The notes: generated by a model not told the origin, from the sequence alone. Shown: positions 34,455-43,339, numbered from the stretch's first letter. The stretch: DNA of 64,000 nt from WJMT01 sp964456985 (GCA_964456985.1 CAYWDH010000004.1:1-64000); one strand, 5' to 3'. A program made the numbers and translations.

Positions 34455-36257
34455 TTAATTGACCTTTACGGCATCAAATTTACATAATTCAAAGCAAAGT
34501 CCGCACTTTGTGCATTTATCTTGTATTATTCTATGTGCTTTGTTTTTCTCTCCTTGAATGGCGTTATATGGACAATTCTTCCGGCACACATCGCATCCAT
34601 GGCCAATCTCGACACATGTATCTTCGTTTATGGTGTATGTGATTAATGCTTTACATTCATGAGCTGGACATTTTTTTTCTTTGATATGCGCTTCATATTC
34701 GTCTCTAAAGTACCGTAGCGTTGTGAGCACGGGATTGGGAGCCGTGTTTCCTAATCCGCATAAGGCAGTATCCTTGATAGAATGAGCTAGGTCTTCTAAC
34801 AGGACCAAATCTTCTTCGGTTCCTTTTCCCTGCGTAATACGAGTTAGGATGTCAAACATTGCTTTATTTCCTTCCCTGCAAGGAGTGCATTTCCCACAGG
34901 ATTCATCTACTGTGAATCCTAAAAAATATCTTGCCATTTCAACCATACAGTTATCTTCATCTGCAACAACCAAGCCCCCTGAGCCCATCATGGCACCGGC
35001 ATCTGTTAAGCTTTCGTAGTCTATAGGCAGACCTAGACAGTCAGCTGGAAGGCACCCTCCAGAGGGGCCTCCGATCAGAACTGCTTTGAATTTCTTGTTA
35101 TTTTGTATTCCCCCAGCCACATCATAGATTATTTCCCCTAAGGTGATACCCATAGGAACTTCAACCAAACCAGCGTCTTTTATCTTTCCAGCAACTGAAA
35201 AGACTTTTGTTCCTTTACTTGTTTCCGTTCCGATACTTGAAAACCAGTCTGCTCCACGGTTTATGATTATTGGCACATTTGCCCAAGTCTCAACATTATT
35301 TATGTTTGTAGGGTTCCCCCATAATCCTTTTTCAACAGGATAGGGAGGTCTCGGCTTAGGCTCACCAATTTTCCCTTCTATTGAAGCAATCATTGAGGTC
35401 TCTTCTCCGCATACGAAGACGCCAGCACCTTTAATGACTTCAACGTTGAAATTAAAACCACATTCGAGAATATCCTCTCCTAATAGTCCGTAGTTCCTTG
35501 ACTGTTTGATTGCATTCAACATCCTTTCAACTGCAAGTGGATACTCACTTCTTACATATACATAACCTTTACTGGCTCCCATGGCATAAGCGCCGATTGT
35601 CATTCCTTCTAAGATTGTAAAAGGATCTGCCTCCACTATACTCCTGTCCATAAAAGCTCCAGGATCGCCTTCGTCAGCATTGCAAATAACATACTTTTGG
35701 TCCCCTTCAGCATTATGGGCAAATTGCCATTTAACTCCGGTTGGGAACCCTCCACCTCCTCTGCCTCGCAGACCGGATTTTTTAATTTCATTGATAACAT
35801 CTTCCGGTTTCATTTCAGTTAGAACTTTAGACAGAGCGCTGTATCCATCACGGGAGATATAATCATCTATCTTTTCTGGATCCACTATTCCCTTATTTCT
35901 CAAAGCGATGAGCACCTGTTTTTGGAAAAAAGAAATATCTGACATCTTTGGAATGGGTTCTGCTTCTTTTGAAGGAGTATACATGAGTTTTTTCACTGGT
36001 CTGCCTTTAAGAAAATGTTCTTCAACAAGATGGGGAATATCTTTTTCAGTTAGTTTCTGATAGAAGATTTCATCAGGTTGAACAATCATAATTGGGCCAG
36101 CCGCACAAAAACCGTTGCACCCTGTCATAACGGTTAATATTTCGTTTTCTAAGTTGTGCTTTTTTATTTCACGGTCTAAAGCTTCTCTTATTTGGAATGA
36201 TTTATTGGATACGCATCCTGTGCCGGCACAAATCATTAAATGTAATCGATAAGGCAT
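34455..36257 (-). CDS. NuoF/HndC-like NADH-binding flavoprotein subunit
   Basis: A 600-residue protein. Residues 1-90 form a thioredoxin-like [2Fe-2S] domain (CAGTGC, TGCNGFC). The NuoF core follows with GLRGRGGGGFPTGVKW (NAD/FMN), the FMN loop with GEETSM, and the [4Fe-4S] site ESCGKCTPCREG. The C-terminus has two ferredoxin motifs. The first is unusual: CVEIGHGCDVCRKNCP, with six residues between the first two cysteines rather than two; the second, CTKCGLCFELC, is normal. As the NAD(H)-oxidising subunit of an HndC-like unit it would sit at the flavin bifurcation end of the complex. Confidence 0.92.
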   Translation of the reverse strand: MPYRLHLMICAGTGCVSNKSFQIREALDREIKKHNLENEILTVMTGCNGFCAAGPIMIVQPDEIFYQKLTEKDIPHLVEEHFLKGRPVKKLMYTPSKEAEPIPKMSDISFFQKQVLIALRNKGIVDPEKIDDYISRDGYSALSKVLTEMKPEDVINEIKKSGLRGRGGGGFPTGVKWQFAHNAEGDQKYVICNADEGDPGAFMDRSIVEADPFTILEGMTIGAYAMGASKGYVYVRSEYPLAVERMLNAIKQSRNYGLLGEDILECGFNFNVEVIKGAGVFVCGEETSMIASIEGKIGEPKPRPPYPVEKGLWGNPTNINNVETWANVPIIINRGADWFSSIGTETSKGTKVFSVAGKIKDAGLVEVPMGITLGEIIYDVAGGIQNNKKFKAVLIGGPSGGCLPADCLGLPIDYESLTDAGAMMGSGGLVVADEDNCMVEMARYFLGFTVDESCGKCTPCREGNKAMFDILTRITQGKGTEEDLVLLEDLAHSIKDTALCGLGNTAPNPVLTTLRYFRDEYEAHIKEKKCPAHECKALITYTINEDTCVEIGHGCDVCRKNCPYNAIQGEKNKAHRIIQDKCTKCGLCFELCKFDAVKVN

Positions 36258-36268
36258 TTAATTCCTCC

Positions 36269-36658
36269 TTAATCTGAAGTCTTTTCGCTTCCATAACCAA
36301 GGGCATATTCGGTGACAATATTCCCTCCTAACGCATGTTTATCAAGTATCTCCTTAATTTTTTCGCTGTTTAGATCTATATACTTAACAGGAGCTTTTCC
36401 AACTAATTCTACCGTAGCCATCGGTTCTCGGCTGCATAATCCAGCGCACCCTGAAGTTGTTATGAGAATATTTGAAATGTCTCTCTTCTCAATCTCTTTA
36501 AGAAGGGCATCCATAACTTTCCGAGCTCCTGCTGCAATACCACATGTACCCATATGAACAGTAATTTTTGCCTTGTACTTACCTCCTTCTCGAAGTGTTA
36601 TTTTTTTCTTAACTTCTTCTCTTTTTTTAACCAGGTCTTTAAGGGTCAGTTTAGGCAT
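36269..36658 (-). CDS. HndB-like [2Fe-2S] ferredoxin
   Basis: A 129-residue thioredoxin-like ferredoxin as found between NuoE and NuoF in HndABCD-type and bifurcating hydrogenase operons. Visible cysteines are in MGTCGIAAG and GCAGLC, the pattern of HndB proteins. The N-terminal ~25 residues are a Lys-rich helix. It lies 14 bases after nuoE and 11 before nuoF, with its own GAGG-type ribosome site. Likely an electron carrier within the complex. Confidence 0.87.
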   Translation of the reverse strand: MPKLTLKDLVKKREEVKKKITLREGGKYKAKITVHMGTCGIAAGARKVMDALLKEIEKRDISNILITTSGCAGLCSREPMATVELVGKAPVKYIDLNSEKIKEILDKHALGGNIVTEYALGYGSEKTSD

Positions 36659-36672
36659 TTTACCCTCCTCGT

Positions 36673-37128
36673 TTATTTTTTATATTTCTTAATTAATGAA
36701 GACATCTTATTTCGACTAACTTTTGCATGAATTTCATTATCTATCATTACTACGGGAGCAAGGCCACATGTGCCCGGGCAGTTTATTGTATCAAGAGTAA
36801 AGTTGAGATCTTCTGTTGTCTCTCCAGGCTTGATATTTAAATCTTCTCCCACTCTATCGACAAGTTTCTTCCCTCCCCAAATTTGGCAAGCGGTTCCCAT
36901 GCAGACATGAATAGTATGTTTTCCTCTAGGCGTAAGACTGAAATTTTTAAAGAATGTGGCAACGCTGTAAATGCGTGAGAGAGGGATATTGCGTTCAGAG
37001 GATATTTTAATAAGCACATCTCTTGGTAAATAGTTGTATTGTTTTTGTGTTTCAAGGAGAATATTCAGGAGGGCGCCCTCTTCACCAGTATATTTCTCGA
37101 TAATTTTGAGCAGCTTTTCATCATTCAT
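36673..37128 (-). CDS. NuoE/HndA-like [2Fe-2S] subunit
   Basis: A 151-residue thioredoxin-like subunit. The N-terminal four-helix segment includes LLNILLETQKQYNYLP and is followed by the [2Fe-2S] ligands CMGTAC and CPGTCGLAP. I start at 37128 because GGAGGAAAC lies just upstream; the longer frame from 37176 runs back into the HATPase gene. The start overlaps that gene's end by eight bases. With the genes at 36269 and 34455 it forms a NuoE-HndB-NuoF set. Confidence 0.92.
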   Translation of the reverse strand: MNDEKLLKIIEKYTGEEGALLNILLETQKQYNYLPRDVLIKISSERNIPLSRIYSVATFFKNFSLTPRGKHTIHVCMGTACQIWGGKKLVDRVGEDLNIKPGETTEDLNFTLDTINCPGTCGLAPVVMIDNEIHAKVSRNKMSSLIKKYKK

Positions 37129-37675
37129 TTGTTTCCTCCAATTGGTTATTTTTATTTTTTTTAAAATCTTCTGCAATGGCCTTTATTCCAGTAGGAGAGT
37201 TTATTGGATTTCCGTCGATCATTGATTTTATTTTTTTTGTACTAAAAAAATATTTATGGTGGTTCTTTTTGTGGGTATAGAACAAATTTATTTCTGGATT
37301 GCCCATAACAAGAGTCAATATAGTCTGTTTCATGTCTCCTAAGGGCTGTCGGTCAATGTGGTCGTGCTCAAACTCGGCTTTTACTATTGTCCCTTTATTT
37401 TTTTTTGATGAGATAGAGAAGGTTCCATTAGTAGTTTTAGCAGCATTTGACAGCATGGATAAGCCCAAGCCAAATCGACGGACTTTTTTAGTTGTATAGA
37501 AAGGATTGACAGCCCTTCTTATTGTTGTTTTATCCATACCGAGTCCGTTATCAATGATTTTAATAGATAGTAGATTCTTTTTTTTATTCTCAACAATGAT
37601 TATTTCAATTTTATTAGCCTTGGCTTCTATTGAATTTTCTACAATATCTAAAATATGTAATGATAGGTCTTCCAT
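37121..37675 (-). CDS. Histidine-kinase-like ATPase (HATPase) protein
   Basis: A 184-residue GHKL ATPase without a dimerisation/phospho-acceptor domain. The N box is HILDIVENSIEA, G1 is DNGLGM and G2 is RRFGLGLSML. The C-terminal ~60 residues contain no known domain. Such stand-alone ATPases commonly accompany [FeFe]-hydrogenase-like and Nuo-type genes in anaerobes, probably as part of a sensing circuit. Overlaps nuoE by eight bases. Confidence 0.85.
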   Translation of the reverse strand: MEDLSLHILDIVENSIEAKANKIEIIIVENKKKNLLSIKIIDNGLGMDKTTIRRAVNPFYTTKKVRRFGLGLSMLSNAAKTTNGTFSISSKKNKGTIVKAEFEHDHIDRQPLGDMKQTILTLVMGNPEINLFYTHKKNHHKYFFSTKKIKSMIDGNPINSPTGIKAIAEDFKKNKNNQLEETNE

Positions 37676-37684
37676 TTTTTCCTG

Positions 37685-38422
37685 TTAATGAACGATTTTT
37701 CTTCCTTCTTGGTTGAGGAATGCTTTTCTGATTTCCTGTATACTGCTCCTTTCTATTAAAAAAAAAGTACAGCGCTGTCCTATTTCCTCTAGAAAATGGG
37801 CATCAGAAAAGCATACCAAAGGCAGTTCTGGCTTATATCTTTTTTGGGCTTCTTCCCTAGAGGTTAAGGGAGATACTTCCAAAGCATCAAGCTTGATATT
37901 ATCGGGAATAAATCCTAACTGGCTTATGATACTGAATGCCGATTTGTCTATATGTGAAGCGATGGCCAGTCCATCCAAAGAGTGGATGAGCTGAACTATT
38001 TTTTCTAAGGACAGGGTGGTTGCTCCGATAAGCAGGTGTTTATTGAAATGAAGGACTTCTCCTCTTTCATTAACAGCAACCTGCATTCCAAATGTTTTTT
38101 CATCGTTTTCTCCGGGAAGGTTCATGTAAATGATTTTTTGCAGCTCTAACACGGAAGCTATTTTATTGAAAAGCGCCAAGATATGGACTTCCTCTTGAGT
38201 TGTCACTTCCATTCCAGGCAGCACCTGGATTTGGAGTTTATCAGCCGCTTTTTGTAAGGCAGGGACATTTTCTGCTGTGTTGTGATCGCATATCCCTATA
38301 AGGTCTATGTTTTTTATTTTAGCTTGCTTCACGATATTCTGGGGTGACATTTCCAGGTCACCGCAGGGAGAAAGACATGTGTGAATATGCAAATCAGCTT
38401 TTATTTTCGTTAGTGTATCCAA
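37685..38422 (-). CDS. PHP-domain phosphoesterase
   Basis: A 245-residue PHP-domain protein with metal-binding motifs DLHIHTCLSPCGD, GICDHNTAEN, PGMEVTTQEEVHIL and CFSDAH. Similar to TrpH/YciV-like phosphoesterases and to proteins encoded in H-cluster protein operons of anaerobes. Its nucleotide substrate is unknown. Directly abuts the DRTGG gene (38423). Confidence 0.87.
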   Translation of the reverse strand: MDTLTKIKADLHIHTCLSPCGDLEMSPQNIVKQAKIKNIDLIGICDHNTAENVPALQKAADKLQIQVLPGMEVTTQEEVHILALFNKIASVLELQKIIYMNLPGENDEKTFGMQVAVNERGEVLHFNKHLLIGATTLSLEKIVQLIHSLDGLAIASHIDKSAFSIISQLGFIPDNIKLDALEVSPLTSREEAQKRYKPELPLVCFSDAHFLEEIGQRCTFFLIERSSIQEIRKAFLNQEGRKIVH

Positions 38423-38761
38423 TTATTTTCCTTTTAATAAAGGATAAAGTTCTCCAGATGTTTCAAAAGAATTTTTTTTGGTTAAGAATAAAGGACATTT
38501 CTCTTCCTCAGCTTTTTTTAATGTGTCAGAATCGGGTTGTCTTCCATTGACTATGATTATCCCCGCCAGCCCTTTAAGTTTTGCGACGGCGATTATATTG
38601 AGGTGGACCTGTAAAGTTATCCAGAGGTATTTTTCTTTACTGTTTGCTATGACATCTGATAATAGGTCACTCGTATAGGCTCCAACTACTTCGTTATCCA
38701 GGCATTCTTCTGCAGTAAGTATTTTTAAGTTCAGTCTTGTTTTGATTTCTTCAAGCTTCAT
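38423..38761 (-). CDS. DRTGG domain-containing protein
   Basis: A 112-residue protein consisting of a single DRTGG-type domain, with ILTAEECLDNEVVGAYTSDLLSDVI at the start given here in pieces, and a conserved IIVNGRQPDS motif. Two such proteins occur in this cluster (see 40577). DRTGG domains also occur with CBS pairs and AAA proteins; here they are typical of redox-signalling operons. Overlaps the H-cluster gene by four bases. Confidence 0.85.
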   Translation of the reverse strand: MKLEEIKTRLNLKILTAEECLDNEVVGAYTSDLLSDVIANSKEKYLWITLQVHLNIIAVAKLKGLAGIIIVNGRQPDSDTLKKAEEEKCPLFLTKKNSFETSGELYPLLKGK

Positions 38762-40128
38762 TTTTTCTTCCTTTCCCTTTTTTTATGTTTTTTCTTTCCG
38801 GAGTCATTTTTTGATTTAGATTTATCTAGCATATTTGATAGCTCATTGGCCAGGCCCTTGAGTTTTTTAGGAAGCATGAACACACAATCTGAAATGGAAG
38901 CTTCCTTTTTGACTACATCTTCTGCAAAGGCGGCGCAGGTAGGAGAGCCGCATGCACCGCAATCTATCTTTGGTAATGTTTCATATATTTTTTCTTTTTC
39001 TTTGCGTTTTTTTATAGCGATTGTCAGGTCATCATTTAAAGGTTTTAGCGGACGGGGATGGAGTTCATGCTCTTTAAAGAAGTAACCCTGAGAGTATTTC
39101 TTCCTGACTTCTCTTATATCCGGGCATTTTTTGACTTTTCTCAATTCAAGTTCTTCTATCAGCTTAAGAATTTTGTTGTAAGATATATAAAGGTTTTCCA
39201 CTGTAAGAGAACCACCAATACAGCCTTGGGGACAGGAATAAGCTTCTATAAAATCTATATACTGCAGCTTCCCCCTCTCCATATCATCAAACACTTTGAG
39301 AATTTCCGGAAGGCCGGAAACACTTAGTGAGTTCTTGAGTTTCAGAGTCCGGCTTATCCCTCCGGCCATGGCCCAGCCTAATCCGAGTATACAGAGATTA
39401 TCAATAGATTTATCAGATTCCTCGATATCCCCGTTTTCCATTGCAGAAAGAAGTGGTCCGTATATATCAGATACTGAAATAGCGCCGTCAAGATATGATT
39501 TTTCCTTTTCCGCAGGTTGTTTTATAGAAATCATTTTTGCGGGGCAAGGTGTTATATAAAAAGCTCCTATTTTATTTTCTTTGAGTCCGTATTGTCTGGA
39601 TTTTTTCTGTTTGACTTCCCTCCCAGCAATTTCTCTTGGGATATCTATGGGAATTATATGGCTAATCAAGGAGGGATATTTGACTTGAATAAGACGCACG
39701 ACCGTGGGACAAGTATTTATAATTAGAGGTTTTAATTCCTTGTTTTCCCTCAGATATTCCTGGATGGCAAAACTGATTTCTCCACAGCTTAAAGCTAGGT
39801 CATAGGCATCGTCAAATCCTAGTTTTTTAAGTCCCTTGAGGATTTTACTGGGAGTTATTTTTTGACCAAACTGAGCATAGAGAGCAGGGGACGGGATCGC
39901 TACTGTATGCTTGAATTTTGTCAGTTCTCCGAAAGGATCTGTGAGGGGATAGATAGCACCGGAAGGGCAGGCGGTAATGCATTCTCCGCAGTCAATACAT
40001 TTTTCGTCATCGATTTTTGCTTTTCCACCTCTTACTCTTATGGCTTCTGTTGGACAGATACGCATACATTTCATCCTGCCTTGGCATTTATCCTCATCTA
40101 CTCTGACAAAGTGGAGGTAATGATTCAT
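38758..40128 (-). CDS. [FeFe]-hydrogenase-like H-cluster protein, probably sensory
   Basis: A 456-residue protein. Two N-terminal [4Fe-4S] motifs come first: C15, C21, C25 with R18 where a fourth cysteine is expected (CQGRMKCMRICP), and a normal C44-C54. The hydrogenase domain has all H-cluster ligands: C140 (NTCPT), C195 (TPCPAK), C299 and C303 (SCPQGCIGG). The proton-shuttle cysteine before C140 is Thr. A C-terminal Fe-S domain of the PF04060 type (IDCGACGSPTCAAF, C415) precedes a lysine-rich tail. Its setting among HATPase, RsbW-like and DRTGG genes fits a redox or H2 sensor more than an active enzyme. Confidence 0.88.
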   Translation of the reverse strand: MNHYLHFVRVDEDKCQGRMKCMRICPTEAIRVRGGKAKIDDEKCIDCGECITACPSGAIYPLTDPFGELTKFKHTVAIPSPALYAQFGQKITPSKILKGLKKLGFDDAYDLALSCGEISFAIQEYLRENKELKPLIINTCPTVVRLIQVKYPSLISHIIPIDIPREIAGREVKQKKSRQYGLKENKIGAFYITPCPAKMISIKQPAEKEKSYLDGAISVSDIYGPLLSAMENGDIEESDKSIDNLCILGLGWAMAGGISRTLKLKNSLSVSGLPEILKVFDDMERGKLQYIDFIEAYSCPQGCIGGSLTVENLYISYNKILKLIEELELRKVKKCPDIREVRKKYSQGYFFKEHELHPRPLKPLNDDLTIAIKKRKEKEKIYETLPKIDCGACGSPTCAAFAEDVVKKEASISDCVFMLPKKLKGLANELSNMLDKSKSKNDSGKKKHKKRERKKK

Positions 40129-40574
40129 AATTCCTCCGACTTATTTAAGAAAAAAAGGATCTCAAGAGTTGTTCCTTTTCCTGGATAGGATGATATAGCG
40201 AATCTATCAGCATTCTTTTTTATATTGGGAAGCCCCATCCCGGCTCCGAATCCCATTTCCCTGTACTCTTCTGTGGCTGTTGAATAGCCTTCTTTCATGG
40301 CAAGAGATATGTTCTTTATACCGGATCCTTTGTCAATAACTTTTAAGCGGAGTATATCCGGATCAAGGCTAAAATGAAAAACGCCTTTATCAGCATACAT
40401 CACCACATTCATTTCTGCTTCATAGGTAGTAATAGCAGCACGCCTTATGATGGAAGGTGATACTCCTGTTTCCTCAAGGATTTCTTTGATTTTGCCTGAT
40501 ATTATGCCGGCATGACTGAAATCCTTTCCCCGGATATCATATTTTTTTATGAGAATGTTTTCTTTTTCAGTCAT
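40125..40574 (-). CDS. RsbW-like anti-sigma factor ATPase
   Basis: A 149-residue GHKL ATPase of the anti-sigma/serine-protein-kinase type: N box ITTYEAEMNVVMYA, G1 DKGSGI and G2 GAGMGLPNIKK. No partner anti-anti-sigma gene is nearby, but such proteins are regular members of the operon around H-cluster sensors. Start and end overlap or abut the neighbouring genes, so it is tightly coupled. Confidence 0.87.
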   Translation of the reverse strand: MTEKENILIKKYDIRGKDFSHAGIISGKIKEILEETGVSPSIIRRAAITTYEAEMNVVMYADKGVFHFSLDPDILRLKVIDKGSGIKNISLAMKEGYSTATEEYREMGFGAGMGLPNIKKNADRFAISSYPGKGTTLEILFFLNKSEEL

Positions 40575-40576
40575 GA

Positions 40577-40954
40577 TTACTTACTATCTTCAGGATACAC
40601 TCCGGGCATATTGTGACTGTATAACAGACCGCAGGCTATATACATCATATAGTCTGTCAGGAGGATGGGGATATCTTTTTTTTTTGCGAGTTCTATTCCT
40701 TCCGGGTCGGGCTTTTTCCCCCGGACATAAACAATGGCTTTTGCTTCGATAATATCGGCTGTGCGAACAGATTGAGAATTGCTGAGGCCCGTGAGAAGCA
40801 GTATTCCGGGTTTTGCAAAGGCCAACACATCGCTCATCAGGTCTGAACCGCCTGCAAATTCAATTTTATCATCAAGATGGGATTCTCCGCATATGATAGT
40901 CGCTTTTAGTATTTTCTTTATTTCTTGAAGGGTCATTTTAATTTTCTTTTTCAA
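40577..40954 (-). CDS. DRTGG domain-containing protein (second copy)
   Basis: A 125-residue paralogue of the protein at 38423, with a Lys-rich N-terminus, the DRTGG-like segment IICGESHLDDKIEFAGGSDLMSD in parts, and IVYVRGKKPDPEGI. It differs clearly from the first copy, so the duplication is old. Overlaps the HdrA fragment gene by 17 bases. Confidence 0.84.
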   Translation of the reverse strand: MKKKIKMTLQEIKKILKATIICGESHLDDKIEFAGGSDLMSDVLAFAKPGILLLTGLSNSQSVRTADIIEAKAIVYVRGKKPDPEGIELAKKKDIPILLTDYMMYIACGLLYSHNMPGVYPEDSK

Positions 40955-41789
40955 GTCGTTTAATGATTAAATCTTTTTTTCTTATGATTCTTTGTGAGGG
41001 ATATATGATTGTCGGGCAATTTTCCCAGCACATTCCACAGCCATTGCATTTGTCCGCATCCACATATCTTGCTTTCTTGTTGATTTTTATTTTAAAGTTA
41101 CCAACGAAACCGGAAACTTCTTTGACTTCACTGTAGGTTAGTAGTTCGATATTGGGATGTTTTCCTACATCTGACATCTTTGGGGTCAATATGCAAGCTG
41201 AACAGTCTAGGGTTGGAAATGTTTTATCCAGCATGGACATATGACCTCCAATAGAGGCTTCTTTCTCTACCAAGTAGACTTTTTTACCTGAATTGGCATA
41301 GGTCAGAGCCGCTTGAATACCTGAGATACCGCCTCCCACAATAAGGACTTCGGGTCTGACCGGGACTTCTTTTTTCTCTAAAGCTTCATGCAGTGCCACT
41401 CTTTTTACCGCAGCGGCTATAAGGGTCTTTGCTTTTTTTGTGGCTGCTTCCGGATCTTTGGTTACCCAAGAAACATGCTCTCGGATATTTGTCATCTGGA
41501 AATAAAAAGGATTCAGGCCCCCTTCAGAAGTGACACCTCTGAAAGTAGGTTCGTGCATCAAAGGAGAACAGGATGCAACGATGACCCGGTTTAGATGATA
41601 TTCCTTTATGCTTTTCCTTATAAGGTCCTGTCCGGGATCAGAACACATGAATTTATATTGTGTGGCAAAAGCGACATTATCGAGCTTTGAGACATACTCA
41701 GCCACTTCAAAGACATTAACTTTACTAGCGATATTAGCTCCGCAGTGACATATAAAAACTCCTATCCTTGGTTGGCCGTTTTCAGACAT
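40938..41789 (-). CDS. N-terminal half of heterodisulfide reductase subunit HdrA
   Basis: A 283-residue protein that stops about midway through HdrA. It has the N-terminal domain (FICHCGANIA, SCSPLMHEPTF), the FAD-binding motif LIVGGGISGIQAAL, the cysteine cluster DCSACILTPKM and a ferredoxin motif KCNGCGMCWENCP. The usual HdrA continues for 300-400 more residues, and matching sequence is found in the C-terminal part of the protein at 32685-34442. Gene ends are clean (ATG with GGAGGAATC upstream; overlap of eight bases with hdrB), so this is a split rather than an obvious frameshift. Confidence 0.88.
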   Translation of the reverse strand: MSENGQPRIGVFICHCGANIASKVNVFEVAEYVSKLDNVAFATQYKFMCSDPGQDLIRKSIKEYHLNRVIVASCSPLMHEPTFRGVTSEGGLNPFYFQMTNIREHVSWVTKDPEAATKKAKTLIAAAVKRVALHEALEKKEVPVRPEVLIVGGGISGIQAALTYANSGKKVYLVEKEASIGGHMSMLDKTFPTLDCSACILTPKMSDVGKHPNIELLTYSEVKEVSGFVGNFKIKINKKARYVDADKCNGCGMCWENCPTIIYPSQRIIRKKDLIIKRLEKEN

Positions 41790-42669
41790 TGATTCCTCCG
41801 GTTTCGATTTTGTCCCATATTTGTTTGGTTTGAATAAGGGAACGTGAAAATCCCATCTCCTCTCTTGAGAAGCCGAATGCCAATCCCATTAGTTGGCTGA
41901 AAAACAGAATGGGCATTTTGAAGTCTTCTTTATATAATTTGTTGATTTTGTTTTGCATGATTTCGAGATTAAAAAGGCAAAGGGGGCACAGGGTAACTAT
42001 GGCATCAGCTCCTTTTTTTTGAGCCTCTTTAAGGATGATATAATTAAGTTTGGCTCCGAGTTCTTCAAGATTAGCCGTAAGAGCTCCTCCGCAGCATTTC
42101 GTTTTGGCTGTGAAATCAACCGTTTCCACTCCCAATGACCTGAGTAGAGTATCCATGATTTGAGGATAATCCGCATCGTCAAATTCTGTGAAGGGTCTTA
42201 CAACCTGACAACCGTAGTAAGAAGCCACTTTGAGTCCCTTAAGTTCCTGCTGGACCTTTTCTTTTATCCGGTCTATTCCTATTTCTTTTGTCAAAACCTC
42301 AACAGGATGTTTGACCTTGATGGTTCCTTTGTATTCAAGGTCCAGTTTTTTTAATTGGGAAAGGATTTTCTCTGATTCTTCCGAATCTTCCTTAAGAAAA
42401 TTATTCGCTTTTTTTAGGGATAAATAACAGGCCGCACAGGGCGCTATGATATCTTTTCCTGCTTTTTCTGCGATGGAAAGAATGCGTCCGTTTATGGCCG
42501 CGGTTTTTTTATCATCCACGGACATTGAGGCCGTGGCACCGCAGCAGTTCCAGTCAGGCAGTTCTTCAAGTTCCAGGCCGAGGATCTTAAAAACAGGAAG
42601 AATGGATTCTTCATAATGCTTGGCATTGGTTTTCACAGAACAACCTGGATAGTAAATATATTCCTTCAT
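41782..42669 (-). CDS. hdrB: Heterodisulfide reductase subunit B (HdrB)
   Basis: A 295-residue CCG-domain protein. The two cysteine-rich motifs that hold the noncubane [4Fe-4S] clusters are present: YPGCSVKTNAK, WNCCGATASMS, APCAACYLSL, then YYGCQVVRP, KCCGGALTAN and TLCPLCLFN. I start at 42669 because AAGGAGGAG is placed well upstream; an open frame to 42840 overlaps hdrC. The stop of hdrC and this ATG overlap by one base. Confidence 0.94.
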   Translation of the reverse strand: MKEYIYYPGCSVKTNAKHYEESILPVFKILGLELEELPDWNCCGATASMSVDDKKTAAINGRILSIAEKAGKDIIAPCAACYLSLKKANNFLKEDSEESEKILSQLKKLDLEYKGTIKVKHPVEVLTKEIGIDRIKEKVQQELKGLKVASYYGCQVVRPFTEFDDADYPQIMDTLLRSLGVETVDFTAKTKCCGGALTANLEELGAKLNYIILKEAQKKGADAIVTLCPLCLFNLEIMQNKINKLYKEDFKMPILFFSQLMGLAFGFSREEMGFSRSLIQTKQIWDKIETGGINV

Positions 42670-43247
42670 CAGGACTCCTCCTTTATTGCTTTCAGAAGTT
42701 TTTTCAGCTGCTTTTTGTTTTTTATGGATTCTTTTTTTAGACTCATTCGTCCTGTTTTCATCAGCTTGAGACCCAGAGGAGCCATTTTTATTAGGCCAAA
42801 TGGATTGAGAGTCTTGAGATAGAGATTCAGCATAAGCCAAAGCTCCGAACTCCGTCCGTTTTTTGTCAGTATTTTATGCATTTCTCTGTACATGACCGGG
42901 ATAGGGAATCTGGATGGATACTTATTTTTTTCAATCGCGGCTCTTTTGATGGCATACATGACATCAGTTATTTTTATTTTTGCGGGGCAGCGAACCTGAC
43001 AGCTATAACAGGAGGCGCAAAGCCATGGAGTGAAGCTTTTCAGAACCGTTTCTTCAAACCCGCCTTTGGTAAGAGCCATTATTTTTCTTGGAGTATAGTC
43101 CATATAAACCGCATCAGGACAGGAACTGGAACATGTGCCGCACTGAATGCAGCGGTCTATTTCTTCGCAGTGACTGAGCTCTTTTATTGTGTCCAAAAAG
43201 TCAAGGTTAAGATCTTCCTCAAAGCACACTTTTTCCTGGGTTTCCAT
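42669..43247 (-). CDS. hdrC: Heterodisulfide reductase subunit C (HdrC)
   Basis: A 192-residue ferredoxin-like protein with two [4Fe-4S] motifs, CIQCGTCSSSCP and CASCYSCQVRCP, and the usual helix between them (YTPRKIMALTKGG). It passes electrons to HdrB. AAGGAGGATC upstream marks the start. It is the first gene of the long Hdr-Nuo operon. Confidence 0.95.
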   Translation of the reverse strand: METQEKVCFEEDLNLDFLDTIKELSHCEEIDRCIQCGTCSSSCPDAVYMDYTPRKIMALTKGGFEETVLKSFTPWLCASCYSCQVRCPAKIKITDVMYAIKRAAIEKNKYPSRFPIPVMYREMHKILTKNGRSSELWLMLNLYLKTLNPFGLIKMAPLGLKLMKTGRMSLKKESIKNKKQLKKLLKAIKEES

Positions 43248-43339
43248 TGATCCTCCTTAAAAATATTTTTATGGTTAGGATGAGGTTTTTAGATAAAGTA
43301 TGAAACAAATATTGTATACACATAATTTTTGCAATACTT

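Noticed and set aside
41782..42840. Longer hdrB frame beginning at 42840
   Set aside because: The first 57 codons overlap hdrC and are of low complexity; the strong ribosome site lies before ATG 42669.
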